A DNA stretch of 7,484 nt from Desulfovibrio sp. (GTDB lineage: Bacteria; Desulfobacterota; Desulfovibrionia; Desulfovibrionales; Desulfovibrionaceae), in contig JAITDR010000043.1 of the NCBI GenBank assembly GCA_031282465.1, positions 1-7,484 of the forward strand, read 5' to 3'. The stretch's first letter is position 1, and the number at the start of each line of letters is the position of its first letter. The translations under genes were made by a program, and so were the position numbers. A model generated the notes under the pieces. The model made no database searches. It saw only the letters and a list, made by a program, of their open reading frames with translations, and was not told the origin of the DNA. Positions 1 through 5,986 of the stretch are shown here, one piece after another.

Positions 1-457
1 CATCCCAGTTGATTGTGTCGAGCCGTGCCGAATCCGAATAATCCTCAAAATAACAACTTCCCGCATTAGAAGTTGTAAACACCCAACGCTGATGATTTTC
101 ATCGGCCCAGCGAACCGTAACATAGAAATCCGCCACAAGATGCACGATAGGTTCCTGCCCCGCGCGATACCGTAAGTCTGGATGATTGCCCATAGATATG
201 ACATAGAGCATTACAGAGCGTGGACAGAAATAAAACGGCACGCAAGCTCCAACGCGCAAGTCGGGATAGCTTGTCAACGGATTTTCAAGGCGCCGCTTTT
301 TTATGCCATCCATGCCTATAACCGTGCCGGACGATTGTGATACCGTGTAAATTTCATGCAGTTGCGCATCCGATAATAAGAACCCGTCTTTGATGATGGA
401 CGGCAACCTGTCTACATGCATAATGTGATAAATACGGACCTGTTCGGGCACACTCAT
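1..457 (-). CDS. darT: DarT-family DNA ADP-ribosyltransferase toxin (DUF4433), 3' end cut by window edge
   Basis: I translated this from the minus strand: 152 residues are visible and the frame is still open at base 1. Family hallmarks appear in order: IYHIMHVDRL near residues 9-18 (the NAD-binding Y-H-I-x-H segment), IKKRR at 52-56, VPFYFCPRSVMLYVI at 73-87, GQEPIVHLV at 100-108, and an FTTSNA segment at 128-132. This order is characteristic of DarT, which in known systems ADP-ribosylates thymidine in single-stranded DNA and blocks replication or phage multiplication unless the macrodomain antitoxin DarG reverses it. The catalytic glutamate of the family lies nearer the C terminus, so it is outside the window and activity cannot be judged. 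The start is ATG at 457, with GGAGG 7 nt upstream; its ATGA overlaps the stop of an upstream frame. The gene is AT-richer than its neighbours, suggesting acquisition by transfer. darG would be expected directly downstream, off the left edge. The family assignment is strong; the toxin role is inferred from the family. Confidence 0.9.
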   Translation of the reverse strand, partial: MSVPEQVRIYHIMHVDRLPSIIKDGFLLSDAQLHEIYTVSQSSGTVIGMDGIKKRRLENPLTSYPDLRVGACVPFYFCPRSVMLYVISMGNHPDLRYRAGQEPIVHLVADFYVTVRWADENHQRWVFTTSNAGSCYFEDYSDSARLDTINWD

Positions 458-619
458 ACCGAGTCCTCCAACCCGATGTCTTCGGTCACCGACAAAACAC
501 TCTCTCCGACAAGCGTCTCGTCACCCACAGCGTCGTCAACCTCAACAGTTTCAATTCCGAAATAATCTCGTCCGGCACATCCATCTCGCCCATAACAACA
601 CCCAAAATAAACTTCTGTA
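454..619 (-). pseudogene. Possible frameshifted remnant of a gene upstream of darT
   Basis: Between the radA stop and the darT start is about 165 bases of AT-richer sequence like darT. One minus-strand frame, entered near the radA end, reads VVQKFILGVVMGEMDVPDEI followed by ISELK and then loses sense, stopping at a TGA. From the same region, the next frame reads an acidic tail (IETVEVDDAVGDETLVGE, then SVLSVTEDIGLEDSV) and ends in a TGA that shares bases with the darT ATG. Joined by one frameshift near 550-560, the two halves give a plausible acidic C-terminal tail of a gene translationally coupled to darT. I do not recognise the product. It could instead be non-coding or an independent short ORF. 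The upstream half of such a gene is missing, as if deleted or replaced at the radA junction. Confidence 0.3.
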
Positions 620-1999
620 CTACGGTCTGTTTTTGGAGGGTGACGGCGGGCCGGCTTTGCGGGCAAAAAAAGCCTGATGTATCTGTGCGATGCTGCCGAA
701 GCCTCCGCCTTCCTCTCCCGGCTCGACGGGAGGCCGCACCAGCGGAGTATAGCCGAGACGCCGCGCTTGGCGTTCCCGCAGGTCCTGTCCTTCCACCGGC
801 CGCAGGCGCCCGTTGAGATCCACCTCACCCCAAAATACCGCTTTTTCCGGCAGCGGGACATCATAGTACGAGGAAAGTACCGCCGCCACCAACGCGGCAT
901 CCATGCCCGGCTCCATGAGTTTCATGCCGCCGCCGAGCTTGGCGTAAATGTCGGACTGGGCAAAGGATAAACGCAGGTGTTTTTCCAGCACGGCCAACAA
1001 CAGATGCAGGCGGTTCACGTCAAAGCCGAGACCGGCGCGGCGCGGCGCGGGCAGCCAACTGCGCGTAACCAGCGCCTGCACTTCCACGGCCAAGGGCCGG
1101 CGTCCGTCCATGGCCATGACTACAGCCGCCCCCGAAAGCGAAGCATCGCGCGCGCCGAGAAAGACCGTGGACGGGTCTTCCACAGACTCCAGGCCTTTAT
1201 CAAGCATCCTGAACACCAGCATCTCCATGTTCGGCCCGAAACGGTTTTTCAGCACCCGTAAGATGCGGAACTCCCGTCCCCTGTCGCCTTCCAGAGAAAT
1301 CACCGTGTCTACCATATGTTCCAGCAATCGCGGTCCGGCCAGACTGCCGTCCTTGGTCACATGGCCGACCAGAACCACGGTGGTATTGCAGCGCCGGCAC
1401 CGCTCGGCCAGATCCGCCGCCACGGCGCGCACCTGGCTCACGTTGCCGGGCAGCCCGTCCGCTGATGCGGTGCTCAATGTCTGCACGGAATCAATAATCA
1501 GCAAAGCGGGCGGGTCGTCGTCCAGCAGGGGATACAAATCTTCCAGCTTGGTCGTGGATACGGCATACAGGTGCTCATGCAAGAGACCGAGTCGTTCCGC
1601 CCGTGCCCGGAGCCTGGATAGGGATTCTTCCCCTGAGAGGTAGACCGCGCGTCGTCCGGAAGCCGCCACGGCCCCGGCTGCCTGTAAAAGCAAAGTGGAC
1701 TTGCCGATGCCCGGCTCACCGCCCAGCAACATGCAGGAACCGGGCACAAAGCCTTGTCCGAGAACGCGATCCAGAGCTTCCGTGCCGGTGCTGAATACGG
1801 TCCCGGCTGCATCCGGCGCTTCCGACAGGCGCAAAACCGCTTCCGCTTGCCGGCGCGTGCCGTCCGCACGGCCGGCACCGGCACGGATCTGCACGGGTTC
1901 AAGCGTGTTCCATGCGCCGCATTCCGGGCAACGCCCCTGCCATTGCGCAAGACGCGAACCGCAGGCCACGCAACGGTATTGTTCGCGGAGCTTGGCCAC
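620..1999 (-). CDS. radA: DNA repair protein RadA (Sms), RecA/Lon-like branch-migration ATPase
   Basis: This 459-residue protein has the usual RadA length and architecture. An N-terminal C4 zinc finger (C10-x2-C13...C24-x2-C27) is followed by a RecA-like ATPase core with Walker A GEPGIGKS at 94-101 and Walker B LLIID ending at D170. The RadA-specific KNRFG motif is at 251-255, and a Lon-protease-like C-terminal domain follows (LGGGMK...DAAL around 355-370). RadA is a cytoplasmic helicase/translocase that extends heteroduplex during RecA-dependent recombination and helps process stalled forks. I chose the GTG at 1999 because VAKLREQYRCVACG matches the normal RadA N terminus and it starts 22 nt after the preceding gene's stop. 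The longer ATG form (from 2089) would overlap that gene by 68 nt and add 30 unrelated residues. It is the last gene of a five-gene minus-strand operon. No terminator is evident after its stop, and the adjoining DNA changes composition. Confidence 0.97.
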   Translation of the reverse strand: MAKLREQYRCVACGSRLAQWQGRCPECGAWNTLEPVQIRAGAGRADGTRRQAEAVLRLSEAPDAAGTVFSTGTEALDRVLGQGFVPGSCMLLGGEPGIGKSTLLLQAAGAVAASGRRAVYLSGEESLSRLRARAERLGLLHEHLYAVSTTKLEDLYPLLDDDPPALLIIDSVQTLSTASADGLPGNVSQVRAVAADLAERCRRCNTTVVLVGHVTKDGSLAGPRLLEHMVDTVISLEGDRGREFRILRVLKNRFGPNMEMLVFRMLDKGLESVEDPSTVFLGARDASLSGAAVVMAMDGRRPLAVEVQALVTRSWLPAPRRAGLGFDVNRLHLLLAVLEKHLRLSFAQSDIYAKLGGGMKLMEPGMDAALVAAVLSSYYDVPLPEKAVFWGEVDLNGRLRPVEGQDLRERQARRLGYTPLVRPPVEPGEEGGGFGSIAQIHQAFFARKAGPPSPSKNRP

Positions 2000-2021
2000 A
2001 AACGCCCCGTATCCCCGAAGT

Positions 2022-2792
2022 CTAGCCGTCCTGCCGGCGGACGGGAGAATCGCGGGCTTCAATGACGCGGACTTCAAAAGTCCGCACATCCTTGGGAGGA
2101 GAAGGAAAAATAACGACGAAAGGCGTCTTGCCGCCCGGCGGGATGTCGGTATTGTTGGTCAGAATGGTAACGCGGCTGTTCAGGGCCTCTTTAAGTTCCG
2201 CAGCCCCGAGGGTCTGGAGCTGGAAAAGGGTCAGCGGCACTCCGCACAGTTGTTCCGCTTTACTCAGAACTTTGTTGTCGGCGTTCAACAGGGAGGCTTC
2301 CACTGCGATATAGTCTTTGTTCACGTCCGAGCGGTTTGCGGCCATGCCCTGAATGACCAGCATCCTGCCCGCGGAGGTATTGTCCACATGAAACTGGCGG
2401 ATGTCCTCCAGCGCAATGCTTTTGATGCGGCGCTCATAGTCCGCCCGCGCTCCGTCCGGCACGGAAGCGGCCTGGTCGGGAGCGTCGCCTGGAGCCGAAA
2501 ACAGCACGCCGTACAGCAGATAGCCGCCATAGCCGAGGAGCACCAGCAGTACCGCCGTCGCCAGCGAAAGTACCGCGCTCGTTGCTTTGCGGGGACGGAC
2601 GCGGGGTGCGGGGTCAGGTCGGGCCTCGGCGGAGAGCGGCGGCAGGTCCGCCGCCGGCCCGGCTTGCACGACAGGTTGGACATACAGGGGGAAAACATAG
2701 CGGCAGTTGGAACAGCGCACCTTTCTCCCCGGCTTGAACAGTTCGTCCGGCAGAGAAAAGGTGGTGTCGCATCTGGAGCATGTAACAAGCAT
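2022..2792 (-). CDS. MJ0042-type zinc-ribbon, single-pass membrane protein with DUF3426 domain
   Basis: 256 residues. The N terminus is an MJ0042-type zinc ribbon, C5-x2-C8 and C27-x2-C30, with the typical segments CSRCDTTFSLPDE and VRCSNC. A Pro/Ala/Arg-rich linker follows (about 41-70), then one hydrophobic membrane segment (about 71-98, ATSAVLSLATAVLLVLLGYG onward). The C-terminal region (about 120-250) resembles DUF3426, with IQGMAANRSD near 138-147 and PPGGKTPFVVIFP near 218-230. The likely topology is a cytoplasmic zinc ribbon and an extracytoplasmic beta-rich domain, although the exact function of this family is not established. The start ATG is 12 nt after the hpt stop. There is no good Shine-Dalgarno sequence, so translation probably depends on coupling to hpt. 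It sits between hpt and radA in the same transcription unit. The domain call is confident; the role is unknown. Confidence 0.88.
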   Translation of the reverse strand: MLVTCSRCDTTFSLPDELFKPGRKVRCSNCRYVFPLYVQPVVQAGPAADLPPLSAEARPDPAPRVRPRKATSAVLSLATAVLLVLLGYGGYLLYGVLFSAPGDAPDQAASVPDGARADYERRIKSIALEDIRQFHVDNTSAGRMLVIQGMAANRSDVNKDYIAVEASLLNADNKVLSKAEQLCGVPLTLFQLQTLGAAELKEALNSRVTILTNNTDIPPGGKTPFVVIFPSPPKDVRTFEVRVIEARDSPVRRQDG

Positions 2793-2804
2793 GGGCGTAA
2801 CGGG

Positions 2805-3338
2805 TCAGAGTTGGAGGTTCAGCCGGAAAATCGCCGGCGATGTCCTGTATTGTTCGGCATAGTCCAGTCCGTAGCCCACGAGAAAGCCGGCGTCCACGGT
2901 AAAACCCGCGTAGTCGACGCGGACCGGCACGCGCCGACGTTCCACTTTATCAATCAATGCTGCCAGACGCAACGATTTCGGCTCGCGCGCGCGAAATTCG
3001 CGCAGCAAAAAATCCATGCTCAGGCCGCAGTCCACGATATCTTCGACGATCAGCACATCCCGGCCCGTCAGGCTACATTCCACATCTTTGGTCAGCTCAA
3101 TTTTGCCCGAGGACGCATCACCCGCCCCGTAGCTTTTAACGCGCACGAAATCCGTTTCCATATCCAAAGGGATGCGCCGCACCAGATCAGCGAAGAACAT
3201 GAAAGCACCCTTGAGCACACAGATCGCCACCAGATCTTTGCCGGGATAGTCGGCGGTAATAAGTTCCGCCATCTGAGCGACGCGTTCCTGAATTATCCCG
3301 GCCTCGAACACCACGCTTTTTTCACGTCCGCAGTTCAC
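2805..3338 (-). CDS. hpt: Hypoxanthine phosphoribosyltransferase (purine salvage)
   Basis: The protein converts hypoxanthine (and probably guanine) plus PRPP to IMP/GMP and pyrophosphate in the cytoplasm. Motifs, numbered from GTG at 3338 (177 residues, the usual family length): LKG at 42-44 (pyrophosphate loop), VKSYG at 67-71 (catalytic flexible loop), the PRPP signature VLIVEDIVDCGLS at 95-107, purine-contact K131 in LIDKVERRR, and VGYGLDYAEQYR at 154-165. The PRPP loop reads D-C-G-L-S instead of the common D-T-G-x-T. I prefer the GTG at 3338 because AGGGAG lies about 9 nt upstream and the product length fits. A GTG at 3383 would give 192 residues and overlap the upstream acetyltransferase by 13 nt; a GTG at 3344 is also possible but sits too close to the ribosome site. 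The gene lies 32 nt after the acetyltransferase stop, within the operon. Confidence 0.93.
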   Translation of the reverse strand: MNCGREKSVVFEAGIIQERVAQMAELITADYPGKDLVAICVLKGAFMFFADLVRRIPLDMETDFVRVKSYGAGDASSGKIELTKDVECSLTGRDVLIVEDIVDCGLSMDFLLREFRAREPKSLRLAALIDKVERRRVPVRVDYAGFTVDAGFLVGYGLDYAEQYRTSPAIFRLNLQL

Positions 3339-3370
3339 GACCACTCTCTCCCTTTTGCCCGTTGCTCCGG

Positions 3371-3835
3371 TCACAAAAGGCACAGCATGGCCGTTTCGTC
3401 ACAGTTGTTCGGGAACTTAGGGCAATGCACGCAGTCCGCCCATATTTTCTGAGGCAAGACATCTTTGTCCGTTTCACGAAACCCCAGGCGGGCGAAAAAG
3501 CCTGTTTCATAGGTCAGGGTAAAGAGCCGGCCGACGCCCATGGCCTGCGCCTCTTTCATGCAGGCTTTGGCCAGCAGGCTGCCGGAACCGTGCCGGCGCG
3601 CCTCTTCGCACACATACAGCGAGCGTATTTCCGCCAGATCTTCCCATACTACGGATAGGGCACAACAGCCGATCAAGCGGCCGTCCTGCTCTTTCAGCAC
3701 ATAAAAATCACGTGTGTGACGATAGAGGTCTGCAAGGGACCGGGGTAGGAGCCTCCCCTTGTCCGCCGCCTTCAGAAGCAGAGCGTGGATATCTTTGATA
3801 TCCGCTACCCGGGCGCTGCACAGAACCGTTTCCAC
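3371..3835 (-). CDS. GNAT-family N-acetyltransferase, probably short-form N-acetylglutamate synthase
   Basis: 154 residues forming a single GNAT domain. The acetyl-CoA pyrophosphate loop is R80-x2-G83-x-G85 within EEARRHGSGSLLAKAC. The preceding strand, WEDLAEIRSLYV (64-75), and the following YETGFFARLGFRETDK (109-124) are typical of the short ArgA-like synthases that acetylate glutamate as the first step of arginine synthesis. The C-terminal segment KIWADCVHCPKFPNNCDE (130-147) matches the tail of that subgroup, including Cys135, Cys138 and Cys145. The segment LLPRSLADLYRHTRDF (29-44) also fits. The start is GTG at 3835, 4 nt after the tlpA-like gene's stop; no strong ribosome site is seen, so coupling to the upstream gene is likely. 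No other arginine gene is present in the window, so the substrate is inferred from family resemblance and another small substrate is possible. Confidence 0.85.
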   Translation of the reverse strand: METVLCSARVADIKDIHALLLKAADKGRLLPRSLADLYRHTRDFYVLKEQDGRLIGCCALSVVWEDLAEIRSLYVCEEARRHGSGSLLAKACMKEAQAMGVGRLFTLTYETGFFARLGFRETDKDVLPQKIWADCVHCPKFPNNCDETAMLCLL

Positions 3836-3839
3836 GGCG

Positions 3840-4328
3840 CTACGGTGCGCTTTCCAGCAAGCGGTTCAGCGCCGAACGGAGCATTGCCTCCTGCACCAGT
3901 CCGCGGTGGTTGATCTGCAGATCACCCTTGCGGTCGTAAACCAGAAGTTGCGGTACGGCAGTCACCCCCGTCCGCTGCAGAAAGTCGCCTGCGGCCAGCA
4001 GCACAGGATAATTGATATGCATCTCGTCCAGATAAGTATACAGGGCCTTGGGTTCTTTGTCCACCGAAACGCCGATAAAGGTGACCTTGTCGGCGGAGAA
4101 ATCCTTGCGCAGGTTGATCAGCCCCGGAATTTCCTCCCGGCAGGGCGGGCACCAGGAAGCGAAAATGTTGACGACGACAACCTTGCCGTTCTCGGCGGCG
4201 ACCAGATTGATAAGGCCCGATGCGTCGATGCGTTTGACGTCTTCGTGCCCGGAAGGGCCGGCCACGGCCCGATGGAACGCAACCGTGAGCAGCAGTGCCG
4301 CCAGACAACTATACAGGCAGATGCGCAT
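3840..4328 (-). CDS. Exported TlpA/ResA-like thioredoxin-fold protein
   Basis: 162 residues. The N terminus is a Sec signal peptide: a short positive start (MRIC), a hydrophobic stretch LAALLLTVAF, and a likely cleavage after AVA near residue 23. The thioredoxin fold begins with VVVNIFASWCPPCREEIPGL, giving active-site Cys60 and Cys63 in the WCPPC motif typical of TlpA/ResA/CcmG. The cis-proline loop is TAVPQ with Pro126. Such proteins act outside the cytoplasmic membrane as thiol-disulfide reductants, for example on apocytochrome c or in redox protein maturation. That substrate is not shown here. The start ATG at 4328 has GGAGAA just upstream (GGAGAACATAATG). A longer in-frame start at 4529 would bury the signal peptide and is rejected. 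This is the first gene of the operon, preceded by about 240 bases of non-coding DNA. Confidence 0.9.
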   Translation of the reverse strand: MRICLYSCLAALLLTVAFHRAVAGPSGHEDVKRIDASGLINLVAAENGKVVVVNIFASWCPPCREEIPGLINLRKDFSADKVTFIGVSVDKEPKALYTYLDEMHINYPVLLAAGDFLQRTGVTAVPQLLVYDRKGDLQINHRGLVQEAMLRSALNRLLESAP

Positions 4329-4345
4329 TATGTTCTCCGTAGTCG

Positions 4346-4364
4346 GTCCGCCGCAGGTGCGGAC
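4346..4364 (-). other. Perfect hairpin in the presumed 5' leader of the tlpA-like gene
   Basis: The bases GTCCGC and GCGGAC form a perfect 6-bp stem around a 7-nt loop. It ends 17 nt before the start codon and just upstream of the GGAGAA ribosome site. It may affect mRNA stability or translation, or be an operator. No T-run follows, so it is not a terminator. Only the pairing itself is directly seen. Confidence 0.4.
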
Positions 4365-4437
4365 TAATACTGTTGCAAGCCTGATGTCACGGCATTTGCA
4401 GAATGTCGCGACACCGGACGCCGGGCTGAGCCGGGCG

Positions 4438-4484
4438 CGCCGCCGCAGGCGGCGTGAGCAAAGCAAAAAACACGTTGTTTGCTC
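4438..4484. repeat. Two adjacent hairpins in the tlpA-upstream intergenic region
   Basis: The 278-base gap between the fusion gene stop and the tlpA-like start holds two neighbouring inverted repeats. The first is CGCCGC/GCGGCG (4438-4443 with 4449-4454), a 6-bp stem with a 5-nt loop. The second is GAGCAAA/TTTGCTC (4456-4462 with 4478-4484), extended by CAA/TTG past one bulged G, around an A-rich loop. Neither is followed by a T-run on either strand. The first shares CCTGCGGCGG (minus strand) with the leader hairpin at 4346-4364. They may be part of a leader or a regulatory site. I found no convincing -35/-10 pair for the operon and no credible gene here. Confidence 0.4.
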
Positions 4485-4565
4485 TGCAGTCTTCACGTCT
4501 GTTTCGCCAGTACAGGCGTAACATCTCACCGGGAAGTGCCGCTCCCGACAAAAGGAACGCGGGCA

Positions 4566-4592
4566 GAAAAAATATTCCCGGCATTACCGGGA
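4566..4592 (-). terminator. Rho-independent terminator of the solute-binding/deaminase-like fusion gene
   Basis: On the minus strand, starting 14 nt after the TGA stop, TCCCGG-TAATG-CCGGGA forms a 6-bp stem with a 5-nt loop, followed directly by ATATTTTTT. The stem is at 4576-4581 with 4587-4592 and the T-run corresponds to A4567-4572. This has classical intrinsic terminator form and separates the fusion gene from the tlpA operon. Confidence 0.8.
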
Positions 4593-4606
4593 GTCAAGCC
4601 TCCCGG
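4587..4606 (-). other. Alternative hairpin overlapping the terminator
   Basis: CCGGGAG-GCTTGA-CTCCCGG, beginning immediately after the stop codon, forms a perfect 7-bp stem. Its right arm is the left arm of the terminator, so the two structures exclude each other. It is predicted to be at least as stable as the terminator stem and would fold first during transcription unless a terminating ribosome covers its left arm. Confidence 0.5.
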
Positions 4607-5764
4607 TCAGTGAGTTTCCGACGCGTAGGGCCGCGGGCCCTCCACGTCCCGACGCACGGGATTCGGCAACAGTTGGGAAAGCATGACGCTTTCAAGTCTG
4701 CCTTGAGCTTTGCCCGTGAGAATCAGCACGCCCCTGCCGAATTCGCTGAGTACCTGCAGATCTTCGGGAGAAAGGTTGAGCGGCGTGCCGGCGAGGTCCG
4801 TGAGCAGCGCTGCGCGCAGTTCGAATTCTCCGTCGGACACGGCCTTGGAGACGGCGCCGCGCAAGGCGGAAAGGTTCAGAAGCGGATCTGCGTTTTCCAC
4901 ATTGCAGGCCGCGTAGACTTTGCCTGAAGCCGTGAGCACTGCTGCGCCGGAACCCTTGCGTCCGTAAGGGACGTACGCCGGTACGGCGGCCGAGCTTGCC
5001 GCGCGCAACATGAGTTCCTTTTCCCGGTCGTTCAGTTCGCGCACGAACCATTTGCGGTACAGGCGGTCATATTCGCCGGAAGCGACGACGCGCCGCAGTC
5101 CCTCGTCGAACAGGTTCTGAATGTCTCCCCTGCTCCGGTTGAAGGCCGCCCGCATGTCCGTGATGCCCAGCGGTGTGCCCATAGTGGTTATAGCCCCGTA
5201 GCGCTGTTTGTTGATGAGGAAATAAGTGTTCTGCACCGGGCCGCAATACGCCTGCACTTCGTCGCTGTGCAGGGCGCGCACGGCCTCGGCCCGACTTTTG
5301 AATTTCTTGATATTGAAGCCGCCGTACTGCTCCAGAAGGGTGTCCGAATAACTGCCCTGCTGCACAGAAATTGCCTGCCCGCGCAACAGATCTACGGACG
5401 GACGGCGATTATACAATTTGGTAAACAAACGGATTTGCAGGCGGAAAAGCGGGTGCTCGGAAAAAAGATACAACTGGGCGCGTTGTTCCGTGCGCACCAT
5501 GCCCGTAGTCAGATTGATGCCGCCGTTGCCCAGTTCCAGACCGACGCGCGACCACGGCATGGGCCGGTGGAACACTTGTGCTTCGGTGCCCTGAAACACG
5601 GCGTCCACCAGTTCTATCTCGAACCCGGCGGGTTTGCCGCCTTCTTCCTCATATGTGAACGGCGCGAATTCGCGGTCGAAACCGTAGACCACGCGCACGG
5701 GTTCCGCGTCCGCAGGGACGGCTCCAGTCCACAGTACAAGCGCGGCAAGAACAATGAAGATCAT
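4607..5764 (-). CDS. Exported family-3 solute-binding protein fused to a catalytically dead cytidine-deaminase-like domain
   Basis: 385 residues in one unbroken frame. A signal peptide is seen at 1-20 (MIFIVLAALVLWTGAVPADA). Residues 21-241 are a family-3 periplasmic binding fold: FAPFTYEEEGGKPAGFEIEL at 33-52, MPWSRV at 69-74, GSYSDTLLEQYG at 137-148, and the terminal EYDRLYRKWF at 231-240. Residues 245-372 (bases 4649-5032) align with cytidine deaminase: AYVPYGRKGSGAAVL at 263-277, GKVYAACNVENA at 281-292, KAVSDGE at 307-313, QVLSEFG at 337-343, ending in LLPNP. The zinc-ligand and catalytic positions (CAER and PCGAC in active enzymes) read S299-A-L301-R and L331-S332-P-E-D335, so zinc binding and the catalytic Glu are lost. 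The ribose-binding N-x-E (N288-E290) is kept. It probably senses or binds a ligand outside the cytoplasmic membrane. No permease or kinase adjoins it. Start ATG has GGAG only 4 nt upstream; upstream in-frame ATGs would bury the signal peptide. Confidence 0.87.
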   Translation of the reverse strand: MIFIVLAALVLWTGAVPADAEPVRVVYGFDREFAPFTYEEEGGKPAGFEIELVDAVFQGTEAQVFHRPMPWSRVGLELGNGGINLTTGMVRTEQRAQLYLFSEHPLFRLQIRLFTKLYNRRPSVDLLRGQAISVQQGSYSDTLLEQYGGFNIKKFKSRAEAVRALHSDEVQAYCGPVQNTYFLINKQRYGAITTMGTPLGITDMRAAFNRSRGDIQNLFDEGLRRVVASGEYDRLYRKWFVRELNDREKELMLRAASSAAVPAYVPYGRKGSGAAVLTASGKVYAACNVENADPLLNLSALRGAVSKAVSDGEFELRAALLTDLAGTPLNLSPEDLQVLSEFGRGVLILTGKAQGRLESVMLSQLLPNPVRRDVEGPRPYASETH

Positions 5765-5809
5765 CGTACTCCGCAGGTTCGTTGCGGGAAACGTGAGCCG
5801 AGCCGGACA

Positions 5810-5826
5810 GGCAAAGCGTATTTGCC
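5810..5826. repeat. Inverted repeat GGCAAA-N5-TTTGCC upstream of the fusion gene
   Basis: A perfect 6-bp dyad with a 5-nt spacer (GCGTA) lies 46 nt upstream of the fusion gene start. It may be an operator or a leader hairpin. A nearly identical dyad, read on the other strand and one base shorter, occurs near the right edge of the window. Confidence 0.45.
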
Positions 5827-5956
5827 CAACTCCGCAGCCGGCTGTTTCTTGTTGCGCAGATTTACGAAGCAGAGCTGAAGACGGATACCGTGCTGTGTCT
5901 ATTAGGGCTTTTTTTTGCATAGGTTTACGTGACAATGCCGGGCGGGTAAAGAATGC

Positions 5957-5986
5957 TTGCCTAAGTCTGCGTCTGTGCGGTACACT
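5957..5986 (+). promoter_or_regulatory. Weak candidate sigma-70 promoter for pncC
   Basis: TTGCCT and TACACT, separated by 18 nt, each match four of six bases of the -35 and -10 consensus, about 95 nt upstream of the pncC start. The match is weak and comparable pairs can occur by chance. Confidence 0.25.

Noticed and set aside
948..1643. Plus-strand open frame of 231 codons
   Set aside because: It is antisense to the radA ATPase core; Ser/Arg-rich translation without motifs.
620..2089. RadA starting at the ATG at 2089
   Set aside because: It adds 30 residues unlike any RadA N terminus and overlaps the DUF3426 gene by 68 nt; the GTG at 1999 gives the standard start.
1695..3452. Plus-strand open frame of 585 codons
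   Set aside because: It lies antisense to radA, the DUF3426 gene and hpt, which all have clear family motifs. The translation has no domain and is rich in Arg/His/Gln, as expected for an antisense shadow in GC-rich DNA.
4387..4584. Minus-strand 65-codon frame beginning MPGIFFLPAFLL
   Set aside because: Its start lies inside the terminator hairpin and T-run of the fusion gene, no ribosome site is present, and the rest is Arg/Pro-rich with no similarity. A small exported peptide cannot be fully excluded.
5810..5836. Sigma-54 promoter upstream of the fusion gene (minus strand GGGCAAATACGCTTTGC)
   Set aside because: The GG to GC spacing is two bases too long, and sigma-54 does not tolerate this.
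5909..5916. Run of eight T on the plus strand as a terminator
   Set aside because: No GC-rich inverted repeat precedes it on the plus strand, and no plus-strand gene ends upstream of it.
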